The translations under genes were made by a program, and so were the position numbers. From Xestospongia bergquistia (lineage: Eukaryota; Porifera; Demospongiae; Haplosclerida; Petrosiidae), in contig OZ014412.1 in assembly GCA_963965975.1 (NCBI GenBank), positions 11,608,849 to 11,672,848 on the forward strand: DNA of 64,000 nucleotides, given 5' to 3'. Positions 24,150-35,856 of this stretch are shown here, piece after piece. Under the pieces are notes generated by a model. That model worked only from the letters and a program-made list of their open reading frames with translations, was not told where the DNA came from and searched no databases. Each line of letters begins with the position of its first letter. Positions within the stretch are counted from its first letter, which is position 1.

Positions 24150-25420
24150 TAGCAAATGGATGGGCATGCGGATGCCCACATGTCCTTTAATGTTAAGCTG
24201 TTGAAAAGGAGAGATAACAGTGACATCAAATGCAGTAGGTTTCCCCCACTTCCAACAAGAGAAGAAGATATTGGGTGGATGAGAGCTGGACACCAAAGCC
24301 ATCATTCACTACCCAACAAGCAGGGCAAGTCAACCCCTCTTTACACATTTGAACACCCACCCAATACTGTAAACACAATCAAAAGTCACAATCTTGAATA
24401 TGCAGAACGTCAAAACCACTAAGTGACATTGGTAAAGAAGCCTTCCTCCAGGACCAGTTAAACAAGGGAGCATCAACCAAATCTGATACAGACTCGTACG
24501 TGGAGGAAGGAAATCACCTCCTTGATGTCACTTGGTGGATAAGTTTGTAGAAGAAAGGAAAGTTCAGGGATGGGGGATGGAGAAACATGAGCACAGCAAA
24601 GCACTTTCCATCTGAGAGTCTTCTAGATCTGGGAGCAGAGGAATGATACTTTGAATTTTCTTAACTCTACCACTAATATAAAAAGAACAAAATGATTGTG
24701 AACCAACAGGAGAACCCAGAAGAACAAAACCATCCCTAGTGATGGGAATGTCTAAAGGAAGGGGATTCTGAGAAAAAATATCATCTTCAGGAACAAATAA
24801 CAAAGACTTATTCCTGTTCAAGAAAGACCTCTGGAACAAATAACAAAGACTTATTCCTGTTCAAGAAAGACCTCTGGAGGGCCCTTCTTCTTCAGTGATA
24901 TTATGAACTTTTAGAAGATCACCACTTGAATCACAGAGGGTACCATCATCTAGGTACCAGATATTAATTAAAAGGTCAGGAACTTCCCTCTTAATTCTCT
25001 CAATAACAGGATAAAGAGCTAAAGCAAAACCCAGGGGATCCAGAGGATCACCTTGCTGAACACCAAAACAGCTAACAATGGTATATCTGTCAAGATGTAA
25101 AAAAGGTTGATAACCATGCCAACACTCCATCCAAGCTGCCATAGATGGAATCTGCGAGCAAATTTCTTCAAACATTATACTATGATCAATTGAATTAAAA
25201 GAAGTCAAAAAATCAATTTGAAGAACCCATTTGCAGTCATGAGACACTGTAACACCTTGAATGCTGCTAACTGAATGAACCAACAGACAACAACGAAGAG
25301 ACAAACCTACACCAAGCTGAAGGGGAGATAGTAAATGAGATGCTTCTTAAAATACAGATTTAGATATACATTTGGAAGATAATCTGCAAAGAAACTCGCC
25401 AACTGCAGTTGGTCTAAGAC
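24150..25420 (-). mobile_element. Reverse-transcriptase fragment of a YLDD-type retroelement
   Basis: The minus strand gives RPTAVGEFLCRLSSKC, LSPLQLGVGL, LQIDFLTSFNSIDHSIMFEE, CFGVQQGDPLDPLGFALAL and the catalytic box WYLDDGTLCDSS, then EEEGPSRGL and LNRNKSLLF. This RT type is known as dispersed fragments in sponge, coral and algal genomes. Further down, GGNLLHLMSLLSLL near 24200-24260 looks like the domain after the RT. A 43-bp tandem duplication at 24790 breaks the frame. The right border (about 25420) abuts the LINE fragment. Confidence 0.75.
24790..24875. repeat. 43-bp perfect tandem duplication inside the RT fragment
   Basis: The unit GGAACAAATAACAAAGACTT...CCTCT occurs twice in tandem at a period of 43. 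As 43 is not a multiple of three, the duplication itself causes a frameshift in the RT, so it occurred after the element lost function or was the cause of that loss. Confidence 0.97.
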
Positions 25421-25652
25421 TAAAATCAAATTATACCAAGTTCACTGTGGAGTCTGTTTCTTTGCATTGGAGTCCCATTTAAGTAAAAAATTAAAGATTC
25501 AGAATAGAATAATTGAGGAAAATGCATATGAACACATTTAGAATGACTAAACTCAAGTCTCCATTTTCTACTCCTGTCAAACAGTGAATCAGTGTCACTC
25601 TAAAAAAGGGCAGCATCAGAAATGCATTCAACTGATTTAAGATACTTAGTAT

Positions 25653-25830
25653 TGTATTATGACAATTCTCTTATATATAAGTCAAAAGAATCACAACAGT
25701 AATAACAGAGATAGATCAGTAACATGTGTTCTCTGATGACTACGCATGCTCAGTACACAACAGTTTACGTAGATAACCACAATAATGATAGGTAAACCAC
25801 AATACATTATAGGTAACCAATCACACTACA
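25653..25830 (-). repeat. 3' LTR of Gypsy B
   Basis: It is almost identical to 29606-29782. Visible differences include AGATCAGTAAC/AGATAAATAAC, a two-base gap at GCATGCTC/GCAGCTC and TTACGTAG/TTACATAG. Confidence 0.95.
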
Positions 25831-25839
25831 TCTCCCTTC

Positions 25840-28734
25840 TTAACTCTCTAATAATTGAGTCTCTCGGACTTCTGTTAGGCATTGGTTCTGAAACGGGACA
25901 GGGTGTACCTTCTCATTGTATATTGAGGTCCCTTCGATTCCTATGCAATTCACCCGTGGGGTCGCAACCAGATAAAATCTTGGAGTGGAGGCAGTTGATG
26001 TTACAGCCCCTGGAATGTCTCCATCCAACCACACAGGAGAGTCTTTCAAAATTGATACCAGAGGACGTGCCCGACGGCGACAATCATAGTTCCCCTTTTG
26101 TTTCCTCTTAAAATCTGCTTCATTCTTTCTGAAATAATCTAGATACTTCCAATCAGTTTTTAGAAAGTCCTTGAGTATTGGTAAAGAGGTCCTCAGCTTT
26201 CTGCCCATAAATAGTTCGGCTGGGGTCAAACCGCACCAGGTAAGAGGTGTAGTAGCTCTATGGCTGAGCAGTGATAGATAGGGATCTTCTTTATTTTTAA
26301 GCAAATTCTTAACAGTTCTGACTGTCCTCTCTGCTTGCCCATTCCCCTGAGGTTACTGTGGACTACTTGTAATGTGTTTGAAGCCATAAGTCTTGGCAAA
26401 GTCCTTCATCTCCTGGGAGATATACTGACATTATCACTCACCATCTCTTCTAGAATACCATACCTAGAGAATAGAGACTTGTGAGCAGTGATTACCCCAT
26501 TAGACGTAGTAGACGTCAGCTTAATGATTTCTGGAAAGCGTGAGAAATAGTCCACTACTAACAGGAAAGTGATTCCCTTTTTTTTCGAAAAAATCTGTTC
26601 CAATCTTTTGGAAGGGATACTCTGGTAACAGAGAATAGATCATTGGTTCCTTCAATGAGATGGTCTTCTTAGAGAAGGTAGGATATCTTTGTACCATGTC
26701 ATAAATCTGAGAGGAGATTGCAGGCCACCACACACTTGATAATGCTCGCTCTCGGCACCTTTGGATACTTTGATGTCCTAGATGAATCCTTTCTAATGTA
26801 TACCCTCATAGTGACCTGGGGACAACCATACATATGTCATATAATAAGAAGTCCTCACATATTGAGAATTCCTTCCTTTCCCTCCAATACTGTTTGAGGT
26901 CACCTTTTATTTGACCTTTACTAGGCCAGCCCTTCTCAGTATATTCCTTAATAGATAAGCAGAGTGAATCATCTTTTTGTGCGTTTCGGTACTTGTCTAG
27001 TTGTGATTCTGTAGCTGGGAGGTGGCCAACAATTGGTACTACAAATGTTTCTGTTTCTTCTTGGAGGGTTTTTTCTTGCTGTGGATCAACTGGAGATCTT
27101 GAAAGAGTGTCAGCAGTACAGAGGGTTTTCCTAGGCACATGAGCAATGGAGTAATAAAATCTCATCATTTTGAGGCGAAAACAGATTATCCAAGGGGGTA
27201 GACTATCAAGTTTCTTAGTACACAGTAGAGGAACTAACGGTTTATGGTCCGTCTCAATCGAAAATTTCTTTCCAAGTATGTATTCTGAAAACTTGTCGCA
27301 ACCCAATGTTGTAGCAAGTGCTTCTTTCTCTATCTGAGCGTACCTCTTTTCCATATCAGACATAGATCGGGATGCATACACTATGGGTTTCCAGGTGCAA
27401 GTTGTGACATCCTTTTGATGAATGACAGCGCCTAAACCAAAAGAGGAAGTGTCTGCAGAAATTTTAGTTGAGGCAACTGGATTGTACAGGGCTAGTATCG
27501 AATGTTGTACCAGTTCTTCCTTGATGGCTTGGAATGAGTCCTCTTGATTTGGGCCCCAAATCCAGAAGTTTCTCTTACTGAGTAGATCCCAAAGAGGCTG
27601 AGTTAACTCAGTGATCTTATGTGTAAACTTGGCCAACTGATTGATCATGCCCATGAAACGTCTCAATTCAGAGATATTTGTTTGGGCTTGCATCTTGACG
27701 ATGGTGGCTATCTTCTTGGGATCAGATCTGCTGCCATCTTTGTCTATTAGGTGACCAAGAAATTTAACATTTCTTCTGCTAAACACACACTGAGTTTAAT
27801 GTTACCCCTGCTTCACCAGTCTTCGCAAAACTGCATACAATCTGGTATCATGTTCACTCTGATCTTTACCAAATAATAACATGTCATCCATTGAGCAGAG
27901 CACATCCTCTAACCCACAGAGGATATTTGACATTTGCTTCTGAAAATGTTCTGGTGCACTAGAGATTCCAAAGGGAAGTTTATTAAAACAATAACGGTCG
28001 AAAAGTGTGATAAATGTGGTTAACAAACAAGATTCTGTGTGAAGAGGAATTTGCCAGAAGCCACTATTAGCATCCAATTTACTAAATACAGCTGCTCCTG
28101 TCAGCTGGCCTAACGTCTCGTCAACTGTGCGGAGGGGTTGGAGCTCCCTCATAACACTTTCATTTAATTGTTTTAGATGTACACATATACATACCTGTCC
28201 TGACTTTGGTACAACAACCATTCCAGCACACCAAGGTGTGGCTTCATTAACCTTCGAGATTACTTTGAGCGATTCCATTAGATTAAGTTCTACTTTGACT
28301 TTAGTTCGTAGCGGGAGGGGAACTTGTCAAGGCGAGTACAGCGCAAATGGTTTCAAACCTGGGTGCAGTTGAATCTGATAAGGATCACCCAAATTACCTA
28401 AGCCTGTGAAAAGGCAAGGGAAAGTCTTTTTGACTTCTGAGTGACTTGTAATTTTGTTGACCCTTGACACCAAATGTAATGCTTGGATTGTGGGCAATAC
28501 TAGAAGATTATTCCTTAATTCATTGACGACAAACACCGTCTGTAAGGATGTCTGGTCACTGTGCAAACGAGTACCTTCAAATTGTCCCAGTACCGAGAGA
28601 GGTTTCCTATTGGGTTCGTATAGTGCTGTGTTAGGAGGTCTGAGTTCTATTCGAGGTAGTGTTCTGAATAAACTTTCGGAAATTGTGGTAACTTCTGCTC
28701 CGGTGTCCAGCTTGAAAGAAAGGGGTCTGCCCAA
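25840..28734 (-). pseudogene. Gypsy B pol (protease-RT-RNase H-integrase), nearly complete
   Basis: The protease carries the active site KLDTGAEVTTIS. RT (27802-28278) contains VFSKLDANSGFWQIPL and the catalytic box CSMDDMLLFG. RNase H and the connection lie in 26806-27786 (ISADTSSFGLGAVIHQ; ETDHKPLVPLL). Integrase follows with MWWPAISSQI and KIGTDFF (first Asp), VVDYFSRFPEI, VSDN (second Asp) and a C-terminal part at 25840-26304 (TPAELFMGRKLRT). Breaks occur between RT and RNase H (near 27787-27802) and after the second integrase Asp (near 26410), where a stretch before AERTVRTVKN is out of frame. Confidence 0.9.
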
Positions 28735-28809
28735 TAACTAAACAGTACTGAACAAGGAATTATCTGTGTTGGCACCACCTGCTCCTAAGAAGGCAGTCTC
28801 AGGTGAGGT

Positions 28810-29592
28810 TTATGGTTCGGTTGTGTCAACTTCTGACACTGATTTGGATAAACATTGAGATGCAAAGTGGCCATTCTTGTTGCATTTGTGACATGTAGCC
28901 AAATTAGCTGGGCAATCTCTCCGTGGGTGGAGGTCTCGCCCACATTTAGCACTTTGTTGCAAGTCTCTATGGTTAGTGTGTCTGGGCTGCCTGTTCTTTC
29001 TGTTGGGTAATCTTGGTATAGATCTGACACTGTCCAGATCACTAACCTTTGGGGCGGTTTGGAGAATGTCTCTGTGTTCCCCAATAGCTTCTTCTCTGCT
29101 GAATATTGTTTTGGCTTTTTCAAGGGTTAAGGATGGGTACATCTGGAGATGATCCGAGAGGGCGGGGTCTCTAATACCTACTACAAGTCTGTCCCGAATT
29201 AGTTCCTCTTTTAGTGCTGCAAATTCACAATATTCAGACTGGCTGTACAACATTGCTGTGTATTGTTCGCAGGATTCACCCTCCTTTTGATTTCGTCAAC
29301 TAAAACGGGCCCTTTCAAAAATTACGCTATGTCGAACTTTAAAAAAATCATCGAAGTGTTTTAAAGCTGACGTATAGCTTTTCCTCTCTTCTTCGCTTAC
29401 ATTTGTCAATGTGAGAATGTCTTCTGATTCGCTCCCTAGAGAGTACAACAGTGTGCTCATTTGGGATTCCTCACTCTCTGTGGATACCCCTGAGGCTATT
29501 CTAAACTGTTCAAAACGTCGAAGCCAGAGTGGCCATTCATCAGGTGCCTGGAAGTTGAAGGGTTCCAGCGGTTGTAGCTTAACACTAGCCAT
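28810..29592 (-). pseudogene. Gypsy B gag with two CCHC-type knuckles and one stop
   Basis: The ATG at 29592 (MASVKLQPLEPFNFQAPDEW) begins a typical Gypsy capsid. A single TGA follows ERARFS near 29296, after which the same frame continues with RNQKEGESCEQYTAM to the nucleocapsid (CHKCNKNGHFASQC, a canonical CX2CX4HX4C, preceded by a CGRDLHPRRDC half-knuckle). Otherwise intact. The stop could have arisen by one substitution. Confidence 0.88.
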
Positions 29593-29605
29593 ACTCCTGA
29601 CACCA

Positions 29606-29782
29606 TGTATTATGACAATTCTCTTATATATAAGTCAAAAGAATCACAACAGTAATAACAGAGATAGATAAATAACATGTGTTCTCTGATGACTACGCAG
29701 CTCAGTACACAACAGTTTACATAGATAACCACAGTAATGATAGGTAAACCACAATACATTATAGGTAACCAATCACACTACA
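29606..29782 (-). repeat. 5' LTR of Gypsy B
   Basis: This is the promoter-side LTR. The minus strand runs from TGTAGTGTGATTGG to AATACA, followed at once by the primer-binding-site candidate and, ten bases on, the gag start codon. Confidence 0.95.
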
Positions 29783-30796
29783 AGTATCATCTGTTAACAA
29801 TAACAAGCAGGAGTGACTGATAAATGTAGGAATGTTGTTAATATAAATAAGTAATAGTAAAGATCCCTATATACTATATACCTTGTGGGACTCCTGAAAT
29901 AACAAGCAATGGAGGAGAACTAATGCTATCTAACTTAACCGAGTGTGTTTTAACAGTTAATTATAATCTGAACCAAAGTAATAAATCTCCTAAAAATTCC
30001 CAGTAACTCCATTTCAAAGAGAAGCTCAGAATGAGGAATTTTGTCTAATATCTTTTCAGATCTAAAAGGATGACATCAGTACTAGACTTATTATCCAGTG
30101 AACAATAGATTGAAGATAATGAGGTCCGAAGCTGAGTAAGGAAAGATCTAATTTTTAAGAAGTGGTATTGTGAAGATGATAGTTTTGGTTGAATGAAGTC
30201 AATATTTCTGTTGTAAACAAGCAATTCGTGAACGTTAGAAGTTACACAATATAGATATAGGATTATAATTAGCAACAGATAAAGGATTTCCACTCTTAGG
30301 GATGGGAATTATTAAGTGATGTTTCCATTCGGTTGGAATGGAGTGTTGATCCATACACATAGAAAACAACCTTGCAAGAAGGTTAGCAAATTGGTAATGA
30401 ACAGAATTTGAGAATATTATGACCTATATTGTCACATCCTGTAGCTTTCGTAGGATCTAATGAGTTAAGAGAGGCAAAAACTTCAAAGGTTGTAAAACTA
30501 AGTGAATTGAGCTCAGAACACAAGTATACTGGATTATCAAACTTCCTTTGAACTGGCTGGGTAAAAACTCAATTATAATACGGATTAAGATTATAGCTTT
30601 TTTGATGTTGTCTGATATGGGTATGGAGTTATGAATTATGTTACTGGTTGCATCCTTAGAAGTAGACAAGTTAAGTATTTAAGAGTTATACCACTTTGGT
30701 GAAGGATGGCGTTTGAGCTTAACTTTAGGAATAAAAATATCAATGGCAGTGTAGATAATATCCTTAATAGAGTTCTATGTGACATTCAAATCTCCA

Positions 30797-31020
30797 GAGA
30801 CAAAACAACTAGAAAAACGTGCTACATGGCCATCTTCAATTCGTGAAGCACAAAAACGTCCCTCATCAACATCTGAAGGTACAACCGACCAATCTGTTTG
30901 CTTTATCCATATGTATAATTGATTTTCAGATAAGGAAGTATCTCTTCTAAATCTGATACGGACAAGATAATAAAACCATCCAGCGATCATGATGACAGCG
31001 AGAAAACCGCTAAACATCCT
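30797..31020 (+). pseudogene. Fragment of a homeobox gene (exon 1 and start of exon 2)
   Basis: This plus-strand segment is a close copy of 35463-35683 in the homeobox gene, including the short intron between AACATCTGAAG|GTACAACC and TTTTCAG. It encodes RATWPSSIREAQKRPSSTSE and then SSKSDTDKIIKP-like sequence, with one base missing after the acceptor. It stops just before the homeodomain, where BEL/Pao integrase sequence begins (about 31018). It is an orphan duplicate, not a gene. Confidence 0.85.
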
Positions 31021-31378
31021 TTTAATTTATCCTGTTGCAAAATCACAATGTCTCCAACACAAATATTTCTTGATGGATAGTGCCATTTTGTATAGTGTTT
31101 CAGACTAGTGATGTACTCAGACGACCAATGATGCCAGAAATGACATACAAGTGCTTGAAGTATCTCTTCTAAATCTGATACGGACAAGATAATAAAACCA
31201 TCCAGCGATCATGATGACAGCGAGAAAACCGCTAAACATCCTTTTAATTTATCCTGTTGCAAAATCACAATGTCTCCAACACAAATATTTCTTGATGGAT
31301 AGTGCCATTTTGTATAGTGTTTCAGACTAGTGATGTACTCAGACGACCAATGTTGCCAGAAATGACATACAAGTGCTT
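30935..31378. repeat. 222-bp tandem duplication spanning a homeobox/BEL junction
   Basis: Copies 30935-31156 and 31157-31378 are identical except for one base (GATGCC/GTTGCC) at a period of 222. Each contains about 85 bases of homeobox-derived sequence joined to about 137 bases of BEL/Pao integrase C-terminus, so the fusion preceded the duplication. Confidence 0.97.
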
Positions 31379-33960
31379 GACATAGGTGCCAGTGATGAAG
31401 GAGAACGAGGGAACGGTATGAGAATGAGATATCAGGCAGAGCTTCCAATGGTCTGCCGATGAGAAAGTGCACAGGAGTGAGAGCTCCTATTCCATCATCA
31501 TCAAGTGGGGGAGAGACGAGAGGTCTACTGTTGAGATATGATTCCACTTGAGCGAGAACCGTAGTAAACTCTTTAAATATCCGCTTCACATTGCCAATTA
31601 CACGTCTCAAATGCGTTTCATACTTTTCATTGCTGCCTCCCAAAGGCCACCAAAGTGAGGAGTGTGTTCAGGAATGAACTTCTACTGTATATTTAACAAA
31701 ACTCAGAGATAGCATCTTGCGACCTCCGGGTTTTCAAAAATGCAATACGTTCTTTGATCTCCCAAGCTGCACACACAAAATTTGTACCATGGTCACTCCA
31801 TATAAGAGTTGGCTTCCCCTGTCAAGATATGTAGCCCCTTAGACAGGCTAGGGAGGCTTCAGTTGTTAACCCTGACACCAGTTCTAAATGCACAGCTTTC
31901 ACTGAAAGTGAAACAAAAACACTGGCATAGGTTTTAACTACAGTAGTTTTCCTCACATGTCCATATTTGATGTAGAAAGGGCCAGCACAGTCCACGCCAA
32001 CCTTGTCAAAAACGAGATCAGGAGTGAGACACTCAATAGGTAATTGATCTAGCATCTGATGTTGAGGCTTCATTTTTGTTGGTACGACAATTATTGACAA
32101 AACGAAGGATCCAAGCTGTGACACGTTTCAAATTGGTATAACTGGAGTAATGATCAATAGGAATGATTGGCACCTTGTTCTGAGTTACTGTGTGGAGTGT
32201 ACATATCCTTTCTATAGCTGTTGCAATAAGATCTATGGAAGAAGAAAACCACCCGTGGACATCAGATGCCAATATGCGTTTGTACGGAAATGGTGTATGT
32301 TTGCATTCCATTCTATTCTATGTACGACTCAGGAATTGTATACATTGACTGGGAGTCTCGTAGTTCAGGAGATATGTGCTATAAAACCACCTGGTCATTT
32401 GAATTCCACTTATGCAACAAGAAGCCACCATGAGAGAATAGGTCTTGTAACTCGATTGCTTCTCCTGTGGAATCAGCACCAGTGAATCAATTATCTACAT
32501 AGAAAGCTCTGTTTACAGCATCAACGGCCAGTGGGTACTCCATAGCGAAATGAAGGGCGTTCTGCTTGACCGACATGTTGGCAGCAAACGAGGAGGCGAA
32601 GACACCAAAGGTGACTCGAGTCATGTGGTAGTCAAGTAGAAGATCCTTGGGATTCCTCCTCCAAACAAACAGATGTAGATCTCTATTGGATTTAGTGAGT
32701 TCAATGGCATGGTACATGCGACTGACATCAGCAACAAGAGCCACACGGTGTAAACAAAAACGAAGTAGTACATCAAGGAGAGGCGGGTGAATGGTAGGTC
32801 CAACCAACAATATATCATTTAGGGAGACTCCAGTAGAAAACTTGGCTGACACAGCTCTGACTTTTGTGGTTGTGCTCGACTCCTTTTTTACTGCATGCAT
32901 GGGAAGATAGAAAACGTCTTGTGAAGACTTCTCCAGATCATCCAAGGGAACTAGTTCAGCATGCCCCTTCTCAAAGTACTCATTCATCACAGAATCAAAC
33001 TCATCAAACTGCTCTTTGGCATATTGAGATCACTCCAATGAGAGGAATCTTCTCACAGCCTGAGATCTGGATTCACCCAATGACTTAGCATGTGGTTTCT
33101 TGGGCAGAGGAACAATGAAACAACCATCTTCTGATCGTGAGTGATTGTCTTTGAAGTGTTGCAGAACTAATCGCTCTTCTGGAGTGAGATAGGATTGATC
33201 CTTTGGACATTCCTATATCTCCCAGAACTTTTGCAACAAATCATCTCCAGTGGCGACGGAAACATGATGAGAAGCAATGGAGTGACTTGAGGCAACGACC
33301 CAACCAAACTCTGTCTCAAAGGCAGATGGAGAGCCAGGAGCACCGATCCGGTGGCCCTGACATAGAACTTCAACAAAAATGTCAACTCCCAAAAGTATGT
33401 CTATTCTTCTGGAGAGACAAAAGTCTGGGTCTGCTAGGGGAATGCCCTCCAAGTGTCTCCACTTCAAATCAAAAGAAATGGGGTGAAGTGGTAGGTCACA
33501 CGTCACACGAGGTACAACAACAGCTGTTACCTTGAATTTCTTCGAAGGAGACTGAACAGCAGATATAGTGATACTACCGACGGCTTGGTGAGGAGAGTTG
33601 TGAGAGAGACCAGCGATGCCTGAGATTTGCACACCTTATCGGGAGCATGGAAGACAAAAGCTTTGAGACAAACACTCCGATACAAAAGAGGCTGATGAGG
33701 CAGAGTAAGGAATGGCTCTAGCTTCCACGGAGGAACCATCAGGAGCATCAACCAAAACACAACAGGTCATGAGCAAAGATTTGGAAGAAAGTCCAGCAGC
33801 AGTTTTCGACACAACAGATTGAGAAGTAGTAGTGGTACCAGTGGAAGTTGATGCATTATCCTTATCTTCAAAGTGTAACAAGGTATGATGTGGCTTTTGA
33901 CATTTCCTACATCAACAACGCACGAATGACACCTCATCTTTTCCAAAGTGTATTAGGATC
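31018..33960 (-). mobile_element. BEL/Pao retrotransposon, internal part, defective
   Basis: Reading leftwards from 33960: a gag end with CRKCQKPHHTLLHFE, a Pao protease region (TCCVLVDAPDGSS ... SASSASFVSE, with the expected Asp-Ser-Ala read as Tyr-Ser-Ala), IDILLGVDIFVEVLC, ETEFGWVV, RT (32487-32990; VALVADVSRMYHAIEL ... AFYVDN then a stop) and integrase (VGVDCAGPFYIKYG, WSDHGTNF, FGGLWEAAMKSMKR, LNSRPLVSPP, LTPVHFLIGRPL). In the RT box the second Asp of the expected YVDD is Asn. No LTR was found; both ends are truncated. The family is clear from the Pao-specific protease and integrase phrases. Confidence 0.9.
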
Positions 33961-34324
33961 TTGAGCCATTATTTTTTTTATCAACGAAGTGAAAATGGGA
34001 ATCAAAAATGGAGGTGCTAAGAGAGCACGTGGTCGAGTACGAAAGGATGAATACGATGGCCATCACTGAGTTTTGAGAAAGAACCATCAAACTATCGATC
34101 TTCTTGCTATAGAATTCGGTTCGGTGGACCAAATATGTTGAGTTCTCTCCTAGATTGAACGAGACACAAAATATTGACATTCAACAAAACTTTCTTTTCA
34201 AAGGTGTGTGTTTCCAATTGTACGAGATCATTTAATTAAGAAAATGATAATTAATATAAATGATGGTCAAACAGGAAATTAATGATAATACATAAACAAA
34301 CTATAATGACCATTAACATTTATT
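33961..34324. other. AT-rich spacer between BEL/Pao remnant and minisatellite
   Basis: No gene is recognised. A minus-strand frame at 33953-34180 (75 codons) shows no family signature. Confidence 0.35.
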
Positions 34325-34985
34325 ATGTTATATAATTGAGATTACTTATTTTAATTCATTCATCATCCTATAGTATTGATATTTGGTCTCTGTATTGAGA
34401 GGTAGATATTACTACTATGTTATATAATTGAGTTTATTTATTTTAATTCTCTCATCATCCTTTAGTATTGACATTGGGTCTCTGTATTGAAAAGTGAATG
34501 TTTATATTATGTTGTACAATTGCCATAACTTATTTTAATTCTTTCATCATCCTATAGTATTGACATAAGTCTTTGTATAAAGAGCTGAATATTACTATTA
34601 TGTTATATAATTGAGATTACTTATTTTAATTCTCTCGTCATCCTATAGTATTGACATTAGGTCTCTGTTTTGAGAGGTAGATATTACTGTTATGTTATAT
34701 AATTCAGATTACTTATTTTAATTCACTCATCATCCTATAGTATTGGTGTTAGGTCTCCGTTTTCGTGATTTGAGAGGTATATATTACTATTATGTTATAT
34801 AATCGAGATTGCTTATTTTAATTCACTCATCATCTTGTAGTAGTGACATTAGGTCTCTGTTTTGAGAGGAAGATATTACTATTATGTTATATAATTGAGA
34901 TTACTTATTTTAATTCACTATATCATCCTATAGTATTGATATTAGGTTTCTCTGTATAAAGAGGTGAATATTACAGCTATGTTGG
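34325..34985. repeat. 92-bp minisatellite, seven units
   Basis: The unit begins ATGTTATATAATTGAGATTA and includes CATCATCCTATAGTATTGA and TAGGTCTCTGT. Units start at 34325, 34417, 34509, 34600, 34692, 34792, 34884 and a partial one at 34979 (periods 92, 92, 91, 92, 100, 92, 95). Units differ by scattered substitutions; the sixth carries an extra eight bases near TTTTCGTGATT. Confidence 0.95.
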
Positions 34986-35414
34986 GATGGATATACTGTG
35001 AACGATAATATGTCATCAATTTTATTAATATTCTATACGAAACTGGAACGGCTCTATTTTGTTAATAATAAAAGATAGTCATTTTCTTTAGCATACTATA
35101 TTTCATATTAGAGTGTGTATATCATTTACAATCCATATGGCTAGTTGTTATCAAGGAAACATGATTAAGTAATGATGAAAGAACCTGTTGGTATGTTGTC
35201 TTTAAGATATTCTTGCGAGGTTATCAACATCTACTCGAAGGTGATAATTATATTTTAAGATATTAAAGTTCTAATGTAAAGCAAAAGGACACTCTAACTT
35301 TGTAATGGAATGTGATAATGAGAATAAGAACACGACTTTCTTTATCTCATTAAGGCTGGCCTACATAAACGAAGAGCAAGTTCTGTGTTGATCACTACCA
35401 AGTAAAGGAATATT
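34986..35414. other. Upstream region of the homeobox gene
   Basis: Non-coding AT-rich sequence between the minisatellite and the ATG at 35415. It presumably held the homeobox promoter; no specific site is defined by sequence alone. Confidence 0.35.
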
Positions 35415-35856
35415 ATGGCTACAGCTTTTAGTGACAACTTCTTTATTGAGAATCTTCTTGGACTAAAAGAAGAAAAACGTGCTACACGGCCATCTTCAAT
35501 TCGTAAAGCACAAACATGTCCCTCATCAACATCTGAAGGTACAACCGACCAATCTGTTTGCTTTATCCATATGTGTAATTAATTTTCAGATGAAGGAAGT
35601 AGCTCTTCTAAATCTGATATGGACAAGATAATAAAACCCCCCTGCGATCATGACGACAGCGAGAAAACCGGTAAACGTCCACGAATAACTTTTACAAATA
35701 AGCAAAAATGACAATTGGAAAGAAGCTTTAATGAATCTCATTATCCTGAGAAAGAAACACTTCATGAATTAGCAAATATAAATGGAATCAGTCTAGAAAA
35801 AAAACAGGTAAAACATTATTAAATTAATCATAATTACTCTGCATACAGCACGTTTT

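Larger units (their letters stand above)
25653..29782 (-). mobile_element. Ty3/Gypsy LTR retrotransposon B with 5-bp target duplication
   Basis: Two LTRs of 178 and 177 bp (25653-25830 and 29606-29782) start TGTA and end TACA on the element strand. The flanks carry a perfect AGTAT target duplication (25648-25652 and 29783-29787). The primer-binding-site candidate TGGTGTCAGGAGT abuts the 5' LTR and a purine tract (AAGAAGGGAGA) abuts the 3' LTR. The LTRs are nearly identical, so this is the youngest of the Gypsy copies here. gag and pol each carry a few lesions. Confidence 0.96.
25420..30775 (-). mobile_element. CR1/Jockey-like LINE, split by Gypsy B
   Basis: The right part (29783-30775) encodes, on the minus strand, an N-terminal segment (AIDIFIPKVKLKRHPSPKWY), RT fingers (DVILLDLKR) and SGVPQG, each among stops. 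The left part (25420-25652) continues from exactly the break: the catalytic Asp pair is followed by TKYLKSVECISDAALF and WRLEFSHSKCVHM, the usual sequence after the YADD box of this group. Removing Gypsy B and one AGTAT copy joins the two. The 5' end stops near 30775 where homeobox-derived sequence begins, so the LINE is truncated and dead. Confidence 0.8.

Noticed and set aside
24156..24422. Plus-strand open frame of 88 codons
   Set aside because: It lies antisense to the C-terminal region of the YLDD-type retroelement, whose minus-strand reading fits a known pattern; the plus frame has no family signature.
30775..31017. Minus-strand open frame with a transmembrane-like stretch
   Set aside because: The sequence is a plus-strand copy of the homeobox gene, so the hydrophobic minus-strand reading is accidental.
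34325..34985. Minisatellite considered as a CRISPR-like array
   Set aside because: Units are contiguous with no alternating unique spacers, and the sequence is eukaryotic.
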